From positions 1 to 38,924 of the IMG/VR virus record IMGVR_UViG_3300034374_003578: a stretch of 38,924 bases of DNA; one strand, written 5' to 3'. The DNA comes from a virus. Each line of letters starts with the position of its first letter. Position 1 is the stretch's first letter. Below, one piece after another: positions 15,401 to 24,257 of this stretch. The notes under the pieces were generated by a model. It was given only the letters and a program-made list of their open reading frames with translations, was not told the DNA's origin and did not search any database. The translations under genes were made by a program, and so were the position numbers.

Positions 15401-18400
15401 AAATCATTCCCTTATCTACTATTGTAGCTCTAACAAGTCCTAATGGGTTTCTTTTTGGTGCTTCTTTTACAAACTTTGTGTTGTTAGCCTCATTATAAAT
15501 ATCTATACCCTTTTGCTCTGGATAACCCATGAGTGGGAATAGTTTGTTGACATCATATGCGGAATCGAGTAAAAAATTTCCTTTAGATTTAAAACTTGAA
15601 TTAAACTGAGCATGGTCAACACCTAGTTTAGCGTGGTTTATTTGACTCTCCAAAGATTCTGATGGGTCATAAAAAAATCCTGAAAAAGTTTTCTTTGCTA
15701 CAGTTTTTCCTTTTTCGTTTTGAAGACGTTCCTGTTGTATTCCTTTTAAAAATCTTTCGTCAATAAATTTATTCCAAAAATCATTTAAAAAATAACCAGA
15801 TTCAGCTAGACTTTTCTTGAAATTTACGTTCTTTCCTGTTTTCGATGCTGATTCTTTGTTGGATAATAAATCTTTATTTAAGTTAACTCTAAAACCAAAA
15901 GAAAAATCTTTAGATGCTAGTTTTTTCGCAATATCTAACCTGCCTTCATGGGTTTTAAACTTACCGTCTTCAACCATTTTTAATAAAGCATCCTTAGATT
16001 TTTTATCCCGTAAGCCGTCTTCTGTTTTCCCGACTTTAGCAGATTTAATTGCTTCTACAAAATCTTTTTCTGCTTGCTTTAATCCTCCATTGTACTTTTT
16101 ATTTACTATCGATGCATCTAGACCCTCCATAATATATTCAGCAGCATACCATTCACCTAGCATTGTCTCACCATTTTGAGATGCCACAAAAACAGCTATT
16201 GGTTTTCCTTTATGCTCTGGATTCTTTCTATCTCTTTCAGCAACTAAATCAGATGCCGCTGTTTTTAGCTGAGATATTTTTTTGTCTTCACTTGCCGCAA
16301 AACCTATATCATCTTTTACATTTTGTTCTATAAATGTATAATCTATACCGCCTTGCAAGATCAATTCCCTACCATTAACCACAACCTTACCAACCTTAGT
16401 TCCATCACTATTTATAAAAATAGCCGCCCCACCAGACTTTTCTAAAACATCATCAATTGATGTCTTTTCTGGGTAAATCATTTTAACCCCATCTACTTTA
16501 GGGGGTGTGGTGTCAAAGTCCTTTACCTTTGCTTGTTTGCTTTTCCTTATATCTGTACCACCAAGTATTTGAGAGCCTGGAGTAGATATTTCCTCCTCCA
16601 TTATTAATGATGTTGCAACCTCCTCTCCTGGTTGAGTTAAACGAGTTAAATCTTGCTCGGTTAATACACCTCCCTCACTCATCTTTTGAGCAACAAAATT
16701 CAATGTGTCTACAATCGCAGCATCTGTTTTACCCAAACCAACGGAAGACAACGGGGCGCCCTTTGGTTTTAATCCAAGTATCTCAGCTAGTTTTTCTAAC
16801 CATCTTCTGATTAAGCTTTTGGTTTCATTGTTTTGCTCGTTGTAGTTATTGGCTAGAATACCAATCAACTCAGCTATGTACTCCTCGTTCTGTTGAGGGG
16901 TTTCATACATTTCTGTAAACTCTTCAAGCTCCCTTTGTAGTTTCTTAGTTGCAGTCTTCTTAACCGCATCAATCATTCTACCAGTTACAGCTTTAGCTTG
17001 AGCATTTGACAACCCAGCAGCCCTCAACACAGCGTGTAGACCCTCGTGGAATACTGTGACAACATCAGCAGAATCTGGGTTAAGCACAATAACGTACTCT
17101 TCTTCAAATGTTTTACTATCTGGGACTGGCATTTTTCGGAATATGCCCTTAGACATATCCTCTCTTTTGTATCCCTCTTCTTCAGCGAATAATGCGAACT
17201 GCTCTGCACTCTCAGCCATAGCAATAACTATGTTTGGCATTACACTACTTAATGATTGATCAAGCAGGTCTATAGCTCTTTCAACCTTATCTAGTCTCTC
17301 ATTATCCCTTCTGGTTCTACCCTCTCTTGACGCTTTTCTTTGAGACTTATCAAGACCCAGTATCTTTTCTAATTCAGACGCAACCTCTTCACTTAATTCT
17401 GGAACAGCCTTAAGTCCCTCTGTCACAGCCTCAGCTTCCACTTGTTCGGTAGTTGGGGCAACTTCCTCAACAGGAACAGCTTCTTCTACTGGTTTTATTA
17501 TTTCTGACTTACCATCAATACCTGATGGCGGTATGATTTTGACGGGTACTTGATATTTATTAGCTAACTCTTGTGCTTTTTGTTTTGTTTTCTCAAATTC
17601 TTTATTATGCTCTTCCTGCATGAATTTCTTAACATAAGAAGATTCATCAAGACCTGCTTTTTCAGCCTCATCAAAAAAATCAACACTCGAAATTACAGAA
17701 TCATAGGACTGAGGTGATGTAGGTAACTCAATACCTATTAATCCTCCCTCTTTTGATAAATCAACATTTTCATCAGATAGTAATTCTTTTTCTTCTTTAT
17801 ACCTTTTTCCTTTTCTTAGTAAAGGTTTTATACCATCCTTATTGAATATTAATTTTGCGTAACGCATACCCCTACCATCCCAGTCAGGTTCTTCTGTAAA
17901 AAACACAGCGTCATCATCTTGTTCTATTCTTGCGGTTTTGCTTACAGATGGTAACAATAACACACCTTGTTCTAACGCTTTCGTTGTCAAGGAATTGTGA
18001 TATATTTTATTAGGAGTATCTTCAAATACTTCTTCTACAGCCTCAGCTTCCACTGGTTGGGTAGTTGGGGCGGCCTCTCTTGGTTTAGGGGCGGCTTCTT
18101 TTCTTTCCTTAATATAATTTATTTCCTCAGTGATAAACTGATCAACAACCTCCGTAGGCACAGCAGCCATCTCCGCTATAATATTATTCATAGCTAGCGG
18201 TATACCTACCTCTGGGTCATTGATAATAATTTCGTTACCCTCAGCATCCTCAATGGCAAGGGCTGTAAAATCACCCTCTTCATTTGTGTATAAGAAGTTT
18301 TCTGGGTATGTGAATGTTGTAACTCTTGCGTCTTGACCCCTCTGACCTTCTGGCGTTATTGATATGGTGTTTCCACCAGTAAATGTCACAGTTACATTTC

Positions 18401-21400
18401 CGACTCCTGTGACTTTTGCGTTTGAGGTTGACTTTTTGGGTATTTCTCTTTTAGCTTCTGCACGACCCTCAGCTGATTCTTCAGGGGTAACTTTGCGAGT
18501 TTCAGTCTTTGTTCTAAATTCATAGTTATCCAGTATTTCTGCTACGCCATATAGCTGTTGTTTGATTGACTCTTTTGCATTGTCTGATATATCCAGTCCG
18601 TCTACACGATCAATCTCAGTAAAGATCTGATCGATGCCAGCGTCAATCTCATTATCGTTAATATAATCAGCGTTGTTTATTTTAGTAAGTGTATTATCAA
18701 CGCCTGATAACCTACCATCTTCTTTTTGTTGTTTACTGTAATCGTCTATAGACTTGAGGTCTGCTAATCCAGCCTCAGCTCCCTGAACCATCTCACCAAA
18801 CACTCTAGTAAACTCATCTACATTTCTGCCCTGAATGGTTACGCCAGCCTCTGGGAATGCCACATATGGATTGCTTTCAACAAACTCAATAGCTTGCTGT
18901 TCATTCATAATTAATGCTGGACCCTTACCGATCTGAACCGAAACAAAGGAACCACCAGTCTCTGGATTATTTAAGAAATCTTGTGCGTTCTTTTTAAGTG
19001 TGTTTGCCTGTTCGGTCAGTGTGGCTCTCGTAACCTTATCGTCCGTAATAGACTCAGCTTGGTTGTATAGTTCATTTGCCCTATGCGATAATGCAAAGTA
19101 TGTGTTCTTCTGTTCCTCTGTTAGATTTAGGCCACTTACATTTCTTAAGAATCCCTCAGCCGTCTTTGAGTATGTGTATAGTCTATTAAGATCCTCCTCT
19201 GTTATAACACCATTTTTTTGTAGCGTACTTAACCAAGAGTTTGTAAAGTTCTTTCCAAACTGGTTCATGGAAGCAAAAATCTTTTGACGTATAAAGGACT
19301 CGTTGTCATCAACCAATCCAGCCCTTGTTTTTGCAACCATCTCTTTTACAAGCTTGTCTGCCTGTCTATCCATCATAAACTCAGTGAAAGCTCTAACGCC
19401 ACCACCTAAGGCAAACGAACCTGGCGCTACTTCTAGAAATGTTTCCTTTACTAATTCCTGATTGATTCTATCGGAAAATCCTCTGGCTGTAATCTCCGTT
19501 TCATCAAAAACAGTCTGCATAATCTGCTGTTCTTGAGCTGTTTGGAATGTTTCCTGAGGTGTTTCCGTTAAAACGGATTCAGCACCTGCAATGCCAATAC
19601 GAGCGGCCCTAGATGGAATAGCTCTTAACGCTTTACCAACGTATGGAAGCCCATCAAATATATATGTCCACCAGTTACCAAGCTGTGCCTCCCACATAGC
19701 TCCAGCGGCCTGTTCACCTTTAAGCAAACTACCCGTCTCTCTGATAACATCTCTCTTTATGTTACCTCCCATATCAATGCTCTCCGTCATCCATGAAGCT
19801 AAAGCGACCAACCCCATGGCAGGTACGGTTCCTAATCCACCAGTACCAGCAGAAACAGCTGCACCAACAAGAATTGAAGGTAATGCTGAGCCAGCCAATC
19901 TACCAATACTCTTGGTTACGGCTGGAATATTGGCTAAATCAGACCAGTCTTCAACCCTCTCATCGGCAACAGAAAATGCGGTGTTCATCTCATCGCCAAA
20001 TTCCACCATCCATGGAACATCAAAATAGGTGCCAGCACCAGATACATACCTAGATAGTGTTGAATTTATAGATTTCCCAAGTAATGGGATCAATGCGGCA
20101 CCTCCGTATTTGTATACGGACATCATTTCCTGGCTCTTTAGCTTACCAAATCTCTCTTTATTAACCTCTTCACTAACTCTTTTTACAGCATCATTTAGCT
20201 TCTGTAAATCATCTGGATTCATTGGGTTGTCTTGGAGAAACCGCTTAAAACCACCCTCAATTTTCTTGTAGTACTCAGTTGTAAGCTCCTCTAAATCCTG
20301 CTTGTTGTTTTGAATGATTAAATTTTCAGCGTTTTGTAGATCAGAGTATAGCTGTTTGTTATAGTCTGAAAGCTGTTTGTTTGCGTCTTCAGGGGTTATG
20401 ATGCCCTGGTTAACTTGAGATTGAAGCTCTTGTTTGTATGAGTTTACATCTGAATTATAGTCAGCGGATAGTTTATTCAGCTTAAACTCAGCGCCACTGT
20501 TGATTGCTTTTACGGCGGAGGCGAACTCAGCCTTATATCTTATACCGTCTTTATTTGTAGACTCAAACTCGTCTAGTCCTTCAGACCTGTATCGAGAGAA
20601 TATATCCTGAATCTCTGAATCAGATTTAATCTTTTCCTCAGTCATTCTAATTTCCTCGTCCTTCTCAGCTCTATCGAATATTCTTTCGTAGGCCACCTGT
20701 CTAACTCCACGATTTCCTTCAGCAATTGATTCGGCTATCTCGTCCGCTAAATCAGCCACCTTCTCTGCATCGGCCCTCCTGACCCCGTTAAAATCCTCCT
20801 CAGTTAGATCGTAAAAATCCACACCTCTAGACTCCACCTCCTTAAGAACATCTTCTGCTATTCTGCTTTCGAGCTTGTATACCTCTGGTCTTAACTTTTT
20901 ACCAAGTGGACTGCTAGGCCCTATATCTATAACCGCCCTTCTAGCATCGTCAGATAGGTCATAGTCATTTGTTCTTTCTGCTTTGTATACGATTGCAGCA
21001 GCTCTTTCTTGATTAAGTTTATCCTTCTCTTCTTTATAAAACTTTCTTTCTGGCTGTGTTAATCCACGGGTACCTAAATAAAAGTTCGTTTGTTCTAGTC
21101 TGTTGTCAATATCATTGAGGGCGCTATCAAGCTGTATGGGATCATAGGCGCTGTACATACTCACAAGCCTTGAGGATGGGGAATCCTCCTCACTTATAAG
21201 CCCAGACACTGATTTTAAATACTCCTCCTGCTTCTTTCTTGCTCCAGCTAAGTAATCATCGGTTTTAGATACGCCAAATAAATCTACATCAACGATAGGC
21301 TTCTTTAAAGGCTCTGAAGGCTGCTTTGGTTGCTCTCCAGAGCCTTCGATAAAACCCTCGTCAGTCCCTCCAGAACTTAGTCTTTTTTCATAGTCATTGT

Positions 21401-21557
21401 AGTCTCCAAGAGAAAATCCTTTAGCAGAAACAGCTTCAAAAAAGTTTTTTCTATCGTCTTCGGTCTGCATTTTAGAAACAAATGTGTCGTAGTCCCCAAT
21501 GTTGAATTTGGCACTTACAGCCTCATGTAGTTTTCTGTACTCTTCGTTCATTACCAT
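12417..21557 (-). CDS. giant polyvalent virion/cargo protein with HEGLH metallopeptidase motif
   Basis: A 3046-aa protein, about 340 kDa. The N-terminus has a tandem motif EAVSAK...GDY (residues 12-30 and 41-60). About 557-590 is Gly/Ala-rich and hydrophobic (SILVGAAVSAGTGG). About 1180-1350 is a KIYHN-led module, possibly ART-like, framed by repeated linkers. HEGLH at 1504-1508 with an acidic EEYIAEL at 1558-1564 suggests a zinc metallopeptidase. Near 1707 is GGAAIFINSDGTKVG. About 2517-2555 (SFGTHAKNVIGN) resembles the LPD38-type large polyvalent protein domain. It is the last large gene of the late block, where crAss-like phages encode ejected cargo. No RNA polymerase motif was found. The start may instead be the ATG at 21551, which overlaps the upstream stop as TAATG. 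Confidence 0.8.
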   Translation of the reverse strand: MVMNEEYRKLHEAVSAKFNIGDYDTFVSKMQTEDDRKNFFEAVSAKGFSLGDYNDYEKRLSSGGTDEGFIEGSGEQPKQPSEPLKKPIVDVDLFGVSKTDDYLAGARKKQEEYLKSVSGLISEEDSPSSRLVSMYSAYDPIQLDSALNDIDNRLEQTNFYLGTRGLTQPERKFYKEEKDKLNQERAAAIVYKAERTNDYDLSDDARRAVIDIGPSSPLGKKLRPEVYKLESRIAEDVLKEVESRGVDFYDLTEEDFNGVRRADAEKVADLADEIAESIAEGNRGVRQVAYERIFDRAEKDEEIRMTEEKIKSDSEIQDIFSRYRSEGLDEFESTNKDGIRYKAEFASAVKAINSGAEFKLNKLSADYNSDVNSYKQELQSQVNQGIITPEDANKQLSDYNKQLYSDLQNAENLIIQNNKQDLEELTTEYYKKIEGGFKRFLQDNPMNPDDLQKLNDAVKRVSEEVNKERFGKLKSQEMMSVYKYGGAALIPLLGKSINSTLSRYVSGAGTYFDVPWMVEFGDEMNTAFSVADERVEDWSDLANIPAVTKSIGRLAGSALPSILVGAAVSAGTGGLGTVPAMGLVALASWMTESIDMGGNIKRDVIRETGSLLKGEQAAGAMWEAQLGNWWTYIFDGLPYVGKALRAIPSRAARIGIAGAESVLTETPQETFQTAQEQQIMQTVFDETEITARGFSDRINQELVKETFLEVAPGSFALGGGVRAFTEFMMDRQADKLVKEMVAKTRAGLVDDNESFIRQKIFASMNQFGKNFTNSWLSTLQKNGVITEEDLNRLYTYSKTAEGFLRNVSGLNLTEEQKNTYFALSHRANELYNQAESITDDKVTRATLTEQANTLKKNAQDFLNNPETGGSFVSVQIGKGPALIMNEQQAIEFVESNPYVAFPEAGVTIQGRNVDEFTRVFGEMVQGAEAGLADLKSIDDYSKQQKEDGRLSGVDNTLTKINNADYINDNEIDAGIDQIFTEIDRVDGLDISDNAKESIKQQLYGVAEILDNYEFRTKTETRKVTPEESAEGRAEAKREIPKKSTSNAKVTGVGNVTVTFTGGNTISITPEGQRGQDARVTTFTYPENFLYTNEEGDFTALAIEDAEGNEIIINDPEVGIPLAMNNIIAEMAAVPTEVVDQFITEEINYIKERKEAAPKPREAAPTTQPVEAEAVEEVFEDTPNKIYHNSLTTKALEQGVLLLPSVSKTARIEQDDDAVFFTEEPDWDGRGMRYAKLIFNKDGIKPLLRKGKRYKEEKELLSDENVDLSKEGGLIGIELPTSPQSYDSVISSVDFFDEAEKAGLDESSYVKKFMQEEHNKEFEKTKQKAQELANKYQVPVKIIPPSGIDGKSEIIKPVEEAVPVEEVAPTTEQVEAEAVTEGLKAVPELSEEVASELEKILGLDKSQRKASREGRTRRDNERLDKVERAIDLLDQSLSSVMPNIVIAMAESAEQFALFAEEEGYKREDMSKGIFRKMPVPDSKTFEEEYVIVLNPDSADVVTVFHEGLHAVLRAAGLSNAQAKAVTGRMIDAVKKTATKKLQRELEEFTEMYETPQQNEEYIAELIGILANNYNEQNNETKSLIRRWLEKLAEILGLKPKGAPLSSVGLGKTDAAIVDTLNFVAQKMSEGGVLTEQDLTRLTQPGEEVATSLIMEEEISTPGSQILGGTDIRKSKQAKVKDFDTTPPKVDGVKMIYPEKTSIDDVLEKSGGAAIFINSDGTKVGKVVVNGRELILQGGIDYTFIEQNVKDDIGFAASEDKKISQLKTAASDLVAERDRKNPEHKGKPIAVFVASQNGETMLGEWYAAEYIMEGLDASIVNKKYNGGLKQAEKDFVEAIKSAKVGKTEDGLRDKKSKDALLKMVEDGKFKTHEGRLDIAKKLASKDFSFGFRVNLNKDLLSNKESASKTGKNVNFKKSLAESGYFLNDFWNKFIDERFLKGIQQERLQNEKGKTVAKKTFSGFFYDPSESLESQINHAKLGVDHAQFNSSFKSKGNFLLDSAYDVNKLFPLMGYPEQKGIDIYNEANNTKFVKEAPKRNPLGLVRATIVDKGMISKWLKENGYSNLIVNPYTSIALSLYTGVSGAEEPAIRKRKKKKPSAKIKDAFEWGIQRGIPGIDIKNHLIKLGYTEQEIESGAYDAERVWNKDGKKVKNWFEYARRGALSARGFRTQSMFLAHEAMESAISAELRQAKMMAEALNSAINRYKSQDKRDELLDAVNEFMRDAEERNFWRDELPEDIAQMAQAMRDHIDSLSLKLIDLGVIKADRSAQNILDNIGVYMNRSYEIFDNKNWKNEVSDQVITAAQNHLRDAYYNSLNGIKELDQQLKDGSITEADYNRRKNRILSNKASVKEIMDRDGVTEDEALTMHVDDIIDSILSKNDVNEYILFAQPKIGRKDLRSLKRRKDIPPAIRALMGEYTDPGYNYAMSVFKIANLVESQKYLTKIRDAGLGVWLFEKEAGKKVPEGYEKISFEGDASMNPLDGLYAPSAVVKAFKQKDIAKYFAEVPDIGKVYGYWLKGVGAVKYSKTILSFGTHAKNVIGNMYFMAQNGYLDPREYQQPFMVLAKLFVGKELTAEQEAKMDEWIRAGIIGQGATIGEIKAIFEGEESFEKALAKRIDEKTNNILSKTGRGIKKFGEKSQEAYQYEDDMFKIVAYEKEKLNYSKILFDGKSYNQLDASQQSAVNDYVAEIIKNILPNYGRIGAAGKLFKAFPVAGTFISFQIEAYRTAYNTVALAIKEIKGDIPGASEAGKKLAQKRGAMRLASIIGFQAFKYGMISLFGIPLVPGDDDEDGLSEKIRMLLPFWDTNSDIAIQEVKPNGNFTYVSISASDPYGSIFKVVNATTNYAKTGEDFSEILGELAGPFVSEDILLNTLRNVSNNENDYGGKIWRKTDTPFEVSGKIALQLYKTIEPGSLTSMRKIVQSEKKLNEAIGQLTGFKVHEVKSLEQAGFKFRDIQDEAQESKRAYNSMKNNLDDYETQADVDRVIRATQKAMNDDYQVAVNLYNSLISLGVKPRDIRATMKDNGISSAMRSQIARGKIDVKLDRVRK
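17425..17459 (-). repeat. direct repeat, downstream copy, inside the giant gene
   Basis: 35 bases identical at 33 positions to 18037-18071. It encodes a PTTEQVEAEAV-type linker at about residues 1367-1378. The two copies are 612 bases (204 codons) apart, so they are in frame and bracket one domain. Confidence 0.85.
18037..18071 (-). repeat. direct repeat, upstream copy, inside the giant gene
   Basis: Partner of 17425-17459. It encodes PTTQPVEAEAV at about residues 1163-1174, just before the KIYHN-led module. Confidence 0.85.
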
Positions 21558-23539
21558 TCAATTTTTTCTAGGTTAGGGTCTTCGTTTGTTTTGTTTTGAT
21601 CCCCAGTCGAACTTGATTCTGCTCCAGCCGCTAATCTTTTAGCCTTTTTTCTAGCAACATCTTTGTTATAGTCATTCCCAAAGATTTTATCCGTGATGTA
21701 TGTCCTCATTTCTTCCTCATCATCAAAGTCTACACGCCTTAAATCATCTTCGTTAATTGATTTAAAGCCTTCTTTTTCTAAATACAATTTAAATTCCGTC
21801 TCATCATCACCCTTAAATCCTAATGCCCCACCTTCTTCGGTTTGATATTTATTTGTTTTAGCCTCGTTAACAATATCGTCTACAACGCTCTTGATGTTAA
21901 CGCTTCCTGATGGGGTCATCTTTTCTAACTCATCAAACCTAGCCAATAGAGACGGCTTTTCATTCTTATCTGCACTCTCTATGAGGGCGTTCGTATAGAA
22001 GTTATATTTCTCCTCAGCCCTATCCTTTTCGTTGTCTGCGGATACAACATAGAGTCCCTCTGCGTCTTTACCTATTCCCGTGAAAGTCTCACCATCCCGT
22101 GTTATACTCTTAACCTCCAGAACCTTATCCTCTCCACCCAACATAAATTCTTCTGGTTTATCATCAACTGGTTTGCTTAGAATCTTGAATAGACTTGTAT
22201 CCACGTCATCGCCTCCATCCTTATCAGGCTTATCAATGGTGTACGCATTACCAATCGGTATGTTTCTAATCTTATCGTATGCCCCAAGCTCACCAAGTTG
22301 ATATTGGCTATACATTTCCGTTAGGTTGTCCTTTAATTCTGCTTGGTCAACAACGAGCTGACCGTCTTTAATTAAAACAGACCTATCGTCATTCATTATA
22401 ACCTCACCCTTGTCGTTGTACTGTAAAAGTCCATCTTCACCTACCTTTGGCGTGTTATAATAATACTCCTTTGTTTTTTCATCATACTTCGTGTAGGCCT
22501 TTATATCAGTGAGGACTTGCTGTGGATTATTGCCACGCATGCTTGACCCCACGGCTGCTACACTTGTACCATTAAGGGCGCTGTGAACTTCGTTATACTT
22601 CAACATTTTTTGATCAACTAACTGCCTCCTGTTGCCACCAAGGCTGATTGTTTTTTCCCCAGCTGGTGTATAGAAATTATCCCTCAATAAACCATCTGCT
22701 GTAATTTGGGTCGCCTGTTTACCGAACAGATTATCTGCACCAGTAAAGTTGTTTGATGATACATAGGCGTACATGTTTGCTGGGTTTCGCTCTGGATCGT
22801 TTAGTATACCAGCAAGTGATTTAGCGTTGATGACAAACTCATCACCAGAAACACCAAGTGCCTTATTAGCTTCAGCGATACCATCACCCTTATATACAAT
22901 ACTGGTCATGTACCCCTTTTCTGGGTCGTAATCCACCTTGTACGTCTCTGTAAATTTAATCCCCTTTGCTGGGTCATCACCCAGTGCAATAGCAAGCACT
23001 CTAGGATCAACCGTACTCATGTCAACGGCTCCTGGATGATCACCGATATTATTCATTGCCAGTTGCTCTTGAAGTTTACCAATCAAAGCCTCGTTCGCCT
23101 CAATGTCACTTCCGATGTTGTTAACAAAATTGTTTGCTTGTGATATCGTCCTTAAATCATCCTGTCTAGTTCTTTCCTCTCCAGTTAATGGGTCTGTGTA
23201 TCTGTAGGTGCCAGTTGACTGATTTAGTCTTAGTTGGGCATCAGCCAGGTCCTTAACTACAGCGGAAGAAGTCTCCTCAAGCGCAGCTCTGTTAACAGCA
23301 TTCTCCTGAGTAGCAAGCGCACCTATGTTGGTCATTAACTCAGCCTTTTTAGCCTCAGACTGAAGCATCAGCGCATTATTTATTTGCTTTCTTTCTGAGT
23401 TTCTTTTACCCAAAGAAATAAGTTCACTACCTAGAAATGCAGTGGCGGCAGCAGTTAGCTCTCGCGCATATGAGGTGTCCTCCTTATCTGGAGATACATC
23501 CCTGTATTGACTTCTGGTCGATTGAGTTCTATAAGCCAT
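21551..23539 (-). CDS. 662-aa internal virion / cargo-type protein
   Basis: It starts MAYRTQSTRSQYRD. Residues about 25-110 are Ala-rich and helical (ARELTAAATAFLGSEL, SEAKKAELMTNIGALATQENAV), like ejection proteins. The middle is mixed alpha/beta with several acidic linkers, and the C-terminus is charged (KDVARKKAKRLAAGAESS). No enzyme motif is visible. Position between the coiled-coil protein and the giant protein suggests a virion component packaged or ejected with DNA. The stop overlaps the giant gene's start region by up to seven bases. Confidence 0.65.
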   Translation of the reverse strand: MAYRTQSTRSQYRDVSPDKEDTSYARELTAAATAFLGSELISLGKRNSERKQINNALMLQSEAKKAELMTNIGALATQENAVNRAALEETSSAVVKDLADAQLRLNQSTGTYRYTDPLTGEERTRQDDLRTISQANNFVNNIGSDIEANEALIGKLQEQLAMNNIGDHPGAVDMSTVDPRVLAIALGDDPAKGIKFTETYKVDYDPEKGYMTSIVYKGDGIAEANKALGVSGDEFVINAKSLAGILNDPERNPANMYAYVSSNNFTGADNLFGKQATQITADGLLRDNFYTPAGEKTISLGGNRRQLVDQKMLKYNEVHSALNGTSVAAVGSSMRGNNPQQVLTDIKAYTKYDEKTKEYYYNTPKVGEDGLLQYNDKGEVIMNDDRSVLIKDGQLVVDQAELKDNLTEMYSQYQLGELGAYDKIRNIPIGNAYTIDKPDKDGGDDVDTSLFKILSKPVDDKPEEFMLGGEDKVLEVKSITRDGETFTGIGKDAEGLYVVSADNEKDRAEEKYNFYTNALIESADKNEKPSLLARFDELEKMTPSGSVNIKSVVDDIVNEAKTNKYQTEEGGALGFKGDDETEFKLYLEKEGFKSINEDDLRRVDFDDEEEMRTYITDKIFGNDYNKDVARKKAKRLAAGAESSSTGDQNKTNEDPNLEKIEW

Positions 23540-23562
23540 CTCTTGTTTTTTTCTAGTATAAT

Positions 23563-24246
23563 TTATGGTATATCGTAGATACTAGCCTCTCTTCTATCCG
23601 TCCAATTCTTGTCTGGGTCCGCACCACCAAACAGGCTTCTTACGGCCTTACCTATTCTTCCGAACGAATTGAGAGTAGCCTCCACATCGCCCTCGGCCTG
23701 GTACGCTCTTTCATCAGCAAGCTGCATCTGGTTGGCATAGAAGTCGAGATCTGCATTTGTTCTAGCCTCTTGTGCGCTAAACATGAACTCCATGCCAGCT
23801 GCTTTAGCTGCCTGAACTCTCTGCTGCTCACTAGCCTTCATCTGTTGCAATTGAGCGTCTCCCTGAGCCTTTAATTTAGCGTTATCGGCCTCCTGTTGCT
23901 GTATACTTGCAGATACCTCTCTCTTACTCTGCAATGCAGCCTGAGCGAGTGCGGTTGCGCCACCAGCTCCAGAGCCAGTTGCCCGAAGTGTATCCAATGT
24001 ATTTGCTAATGCAATATCCGTCTGCTCTATCTGCATTTCAGCAGCCTTAGTGGCCACACCAAGATTTGCGTATGGATTATAAAAATCTCCACTTAGGTCC
24101 CTGACAGCAGACGATGGGTCAATAATAGCTTGACGTGAGTCACGAACAGCATTGAGCTGGTCTGTAGCTTGCCTCTGTTGCTCCTCATAGTAAAAGCTTC
24201 TTTCTAGCGCTCGATATAATTCTGCGTATTTTCTTCTTTGTCCCAT
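23563..24246 (-). CDS. coiled-coil internal virion protein (T7 gp14-like in character)
   Basis: A 227-aa protein rich in Ala, Gln and Glu. Long helices (TKAAEMQIEQTDIALANTL; SIQQQEADNAKLKAQGDAQ) flank a Gly/Ala turn ATGSGAGGATALAQAAL, a pattern common in podovirus ejection proteins that form the periplasmic channel, such as T7 gp14. The C-terminal NSFGRIGKAVRSLFGG is amphipathic and could touch membrane. Placed directly after the muzzle genes. Assignment rests on composition and context, not on a catalytic motif. Confidence 0.6.
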   Translation of the reverse strand: MGQRRKYAELYRALERSFYYEEQQRQATDQLNAVRDSRQAIIDPSSAVRDLSGDFYNPYANLGVATKAAEMQIEQTDIALANTLDTLRATGSGAGGATALAQAALQSKREVSASIQQQEADNAKLKAQGDAQLQQMKASEQQRVQAAKAAGMEFMFSAQEARTNADLDFYANQMQLADERAYQAEGDVEATLNSFGRIGKAVRSLFGGADPDKNWTDRREASIYDIP

Positions 24247-24257
24247 CCTCTATGTAC

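Noticed and set aside
19591-20028. 145-codon plus-strand frame inside the giant gene
   Set aside because: Wholly antisense to a continuous coding frame with clear protein character; Pro/Ala/Ser-rich content is typical of an antisense shadow.
12417-21557. Giant protein as a phage RNA polymerase, as expected from its cargo position
   Set aside because: I looked for DxDGD-type catalytic motifs; the only acidic run (GDDDEDG near the C-terminus) lacks the surrounding pattern.
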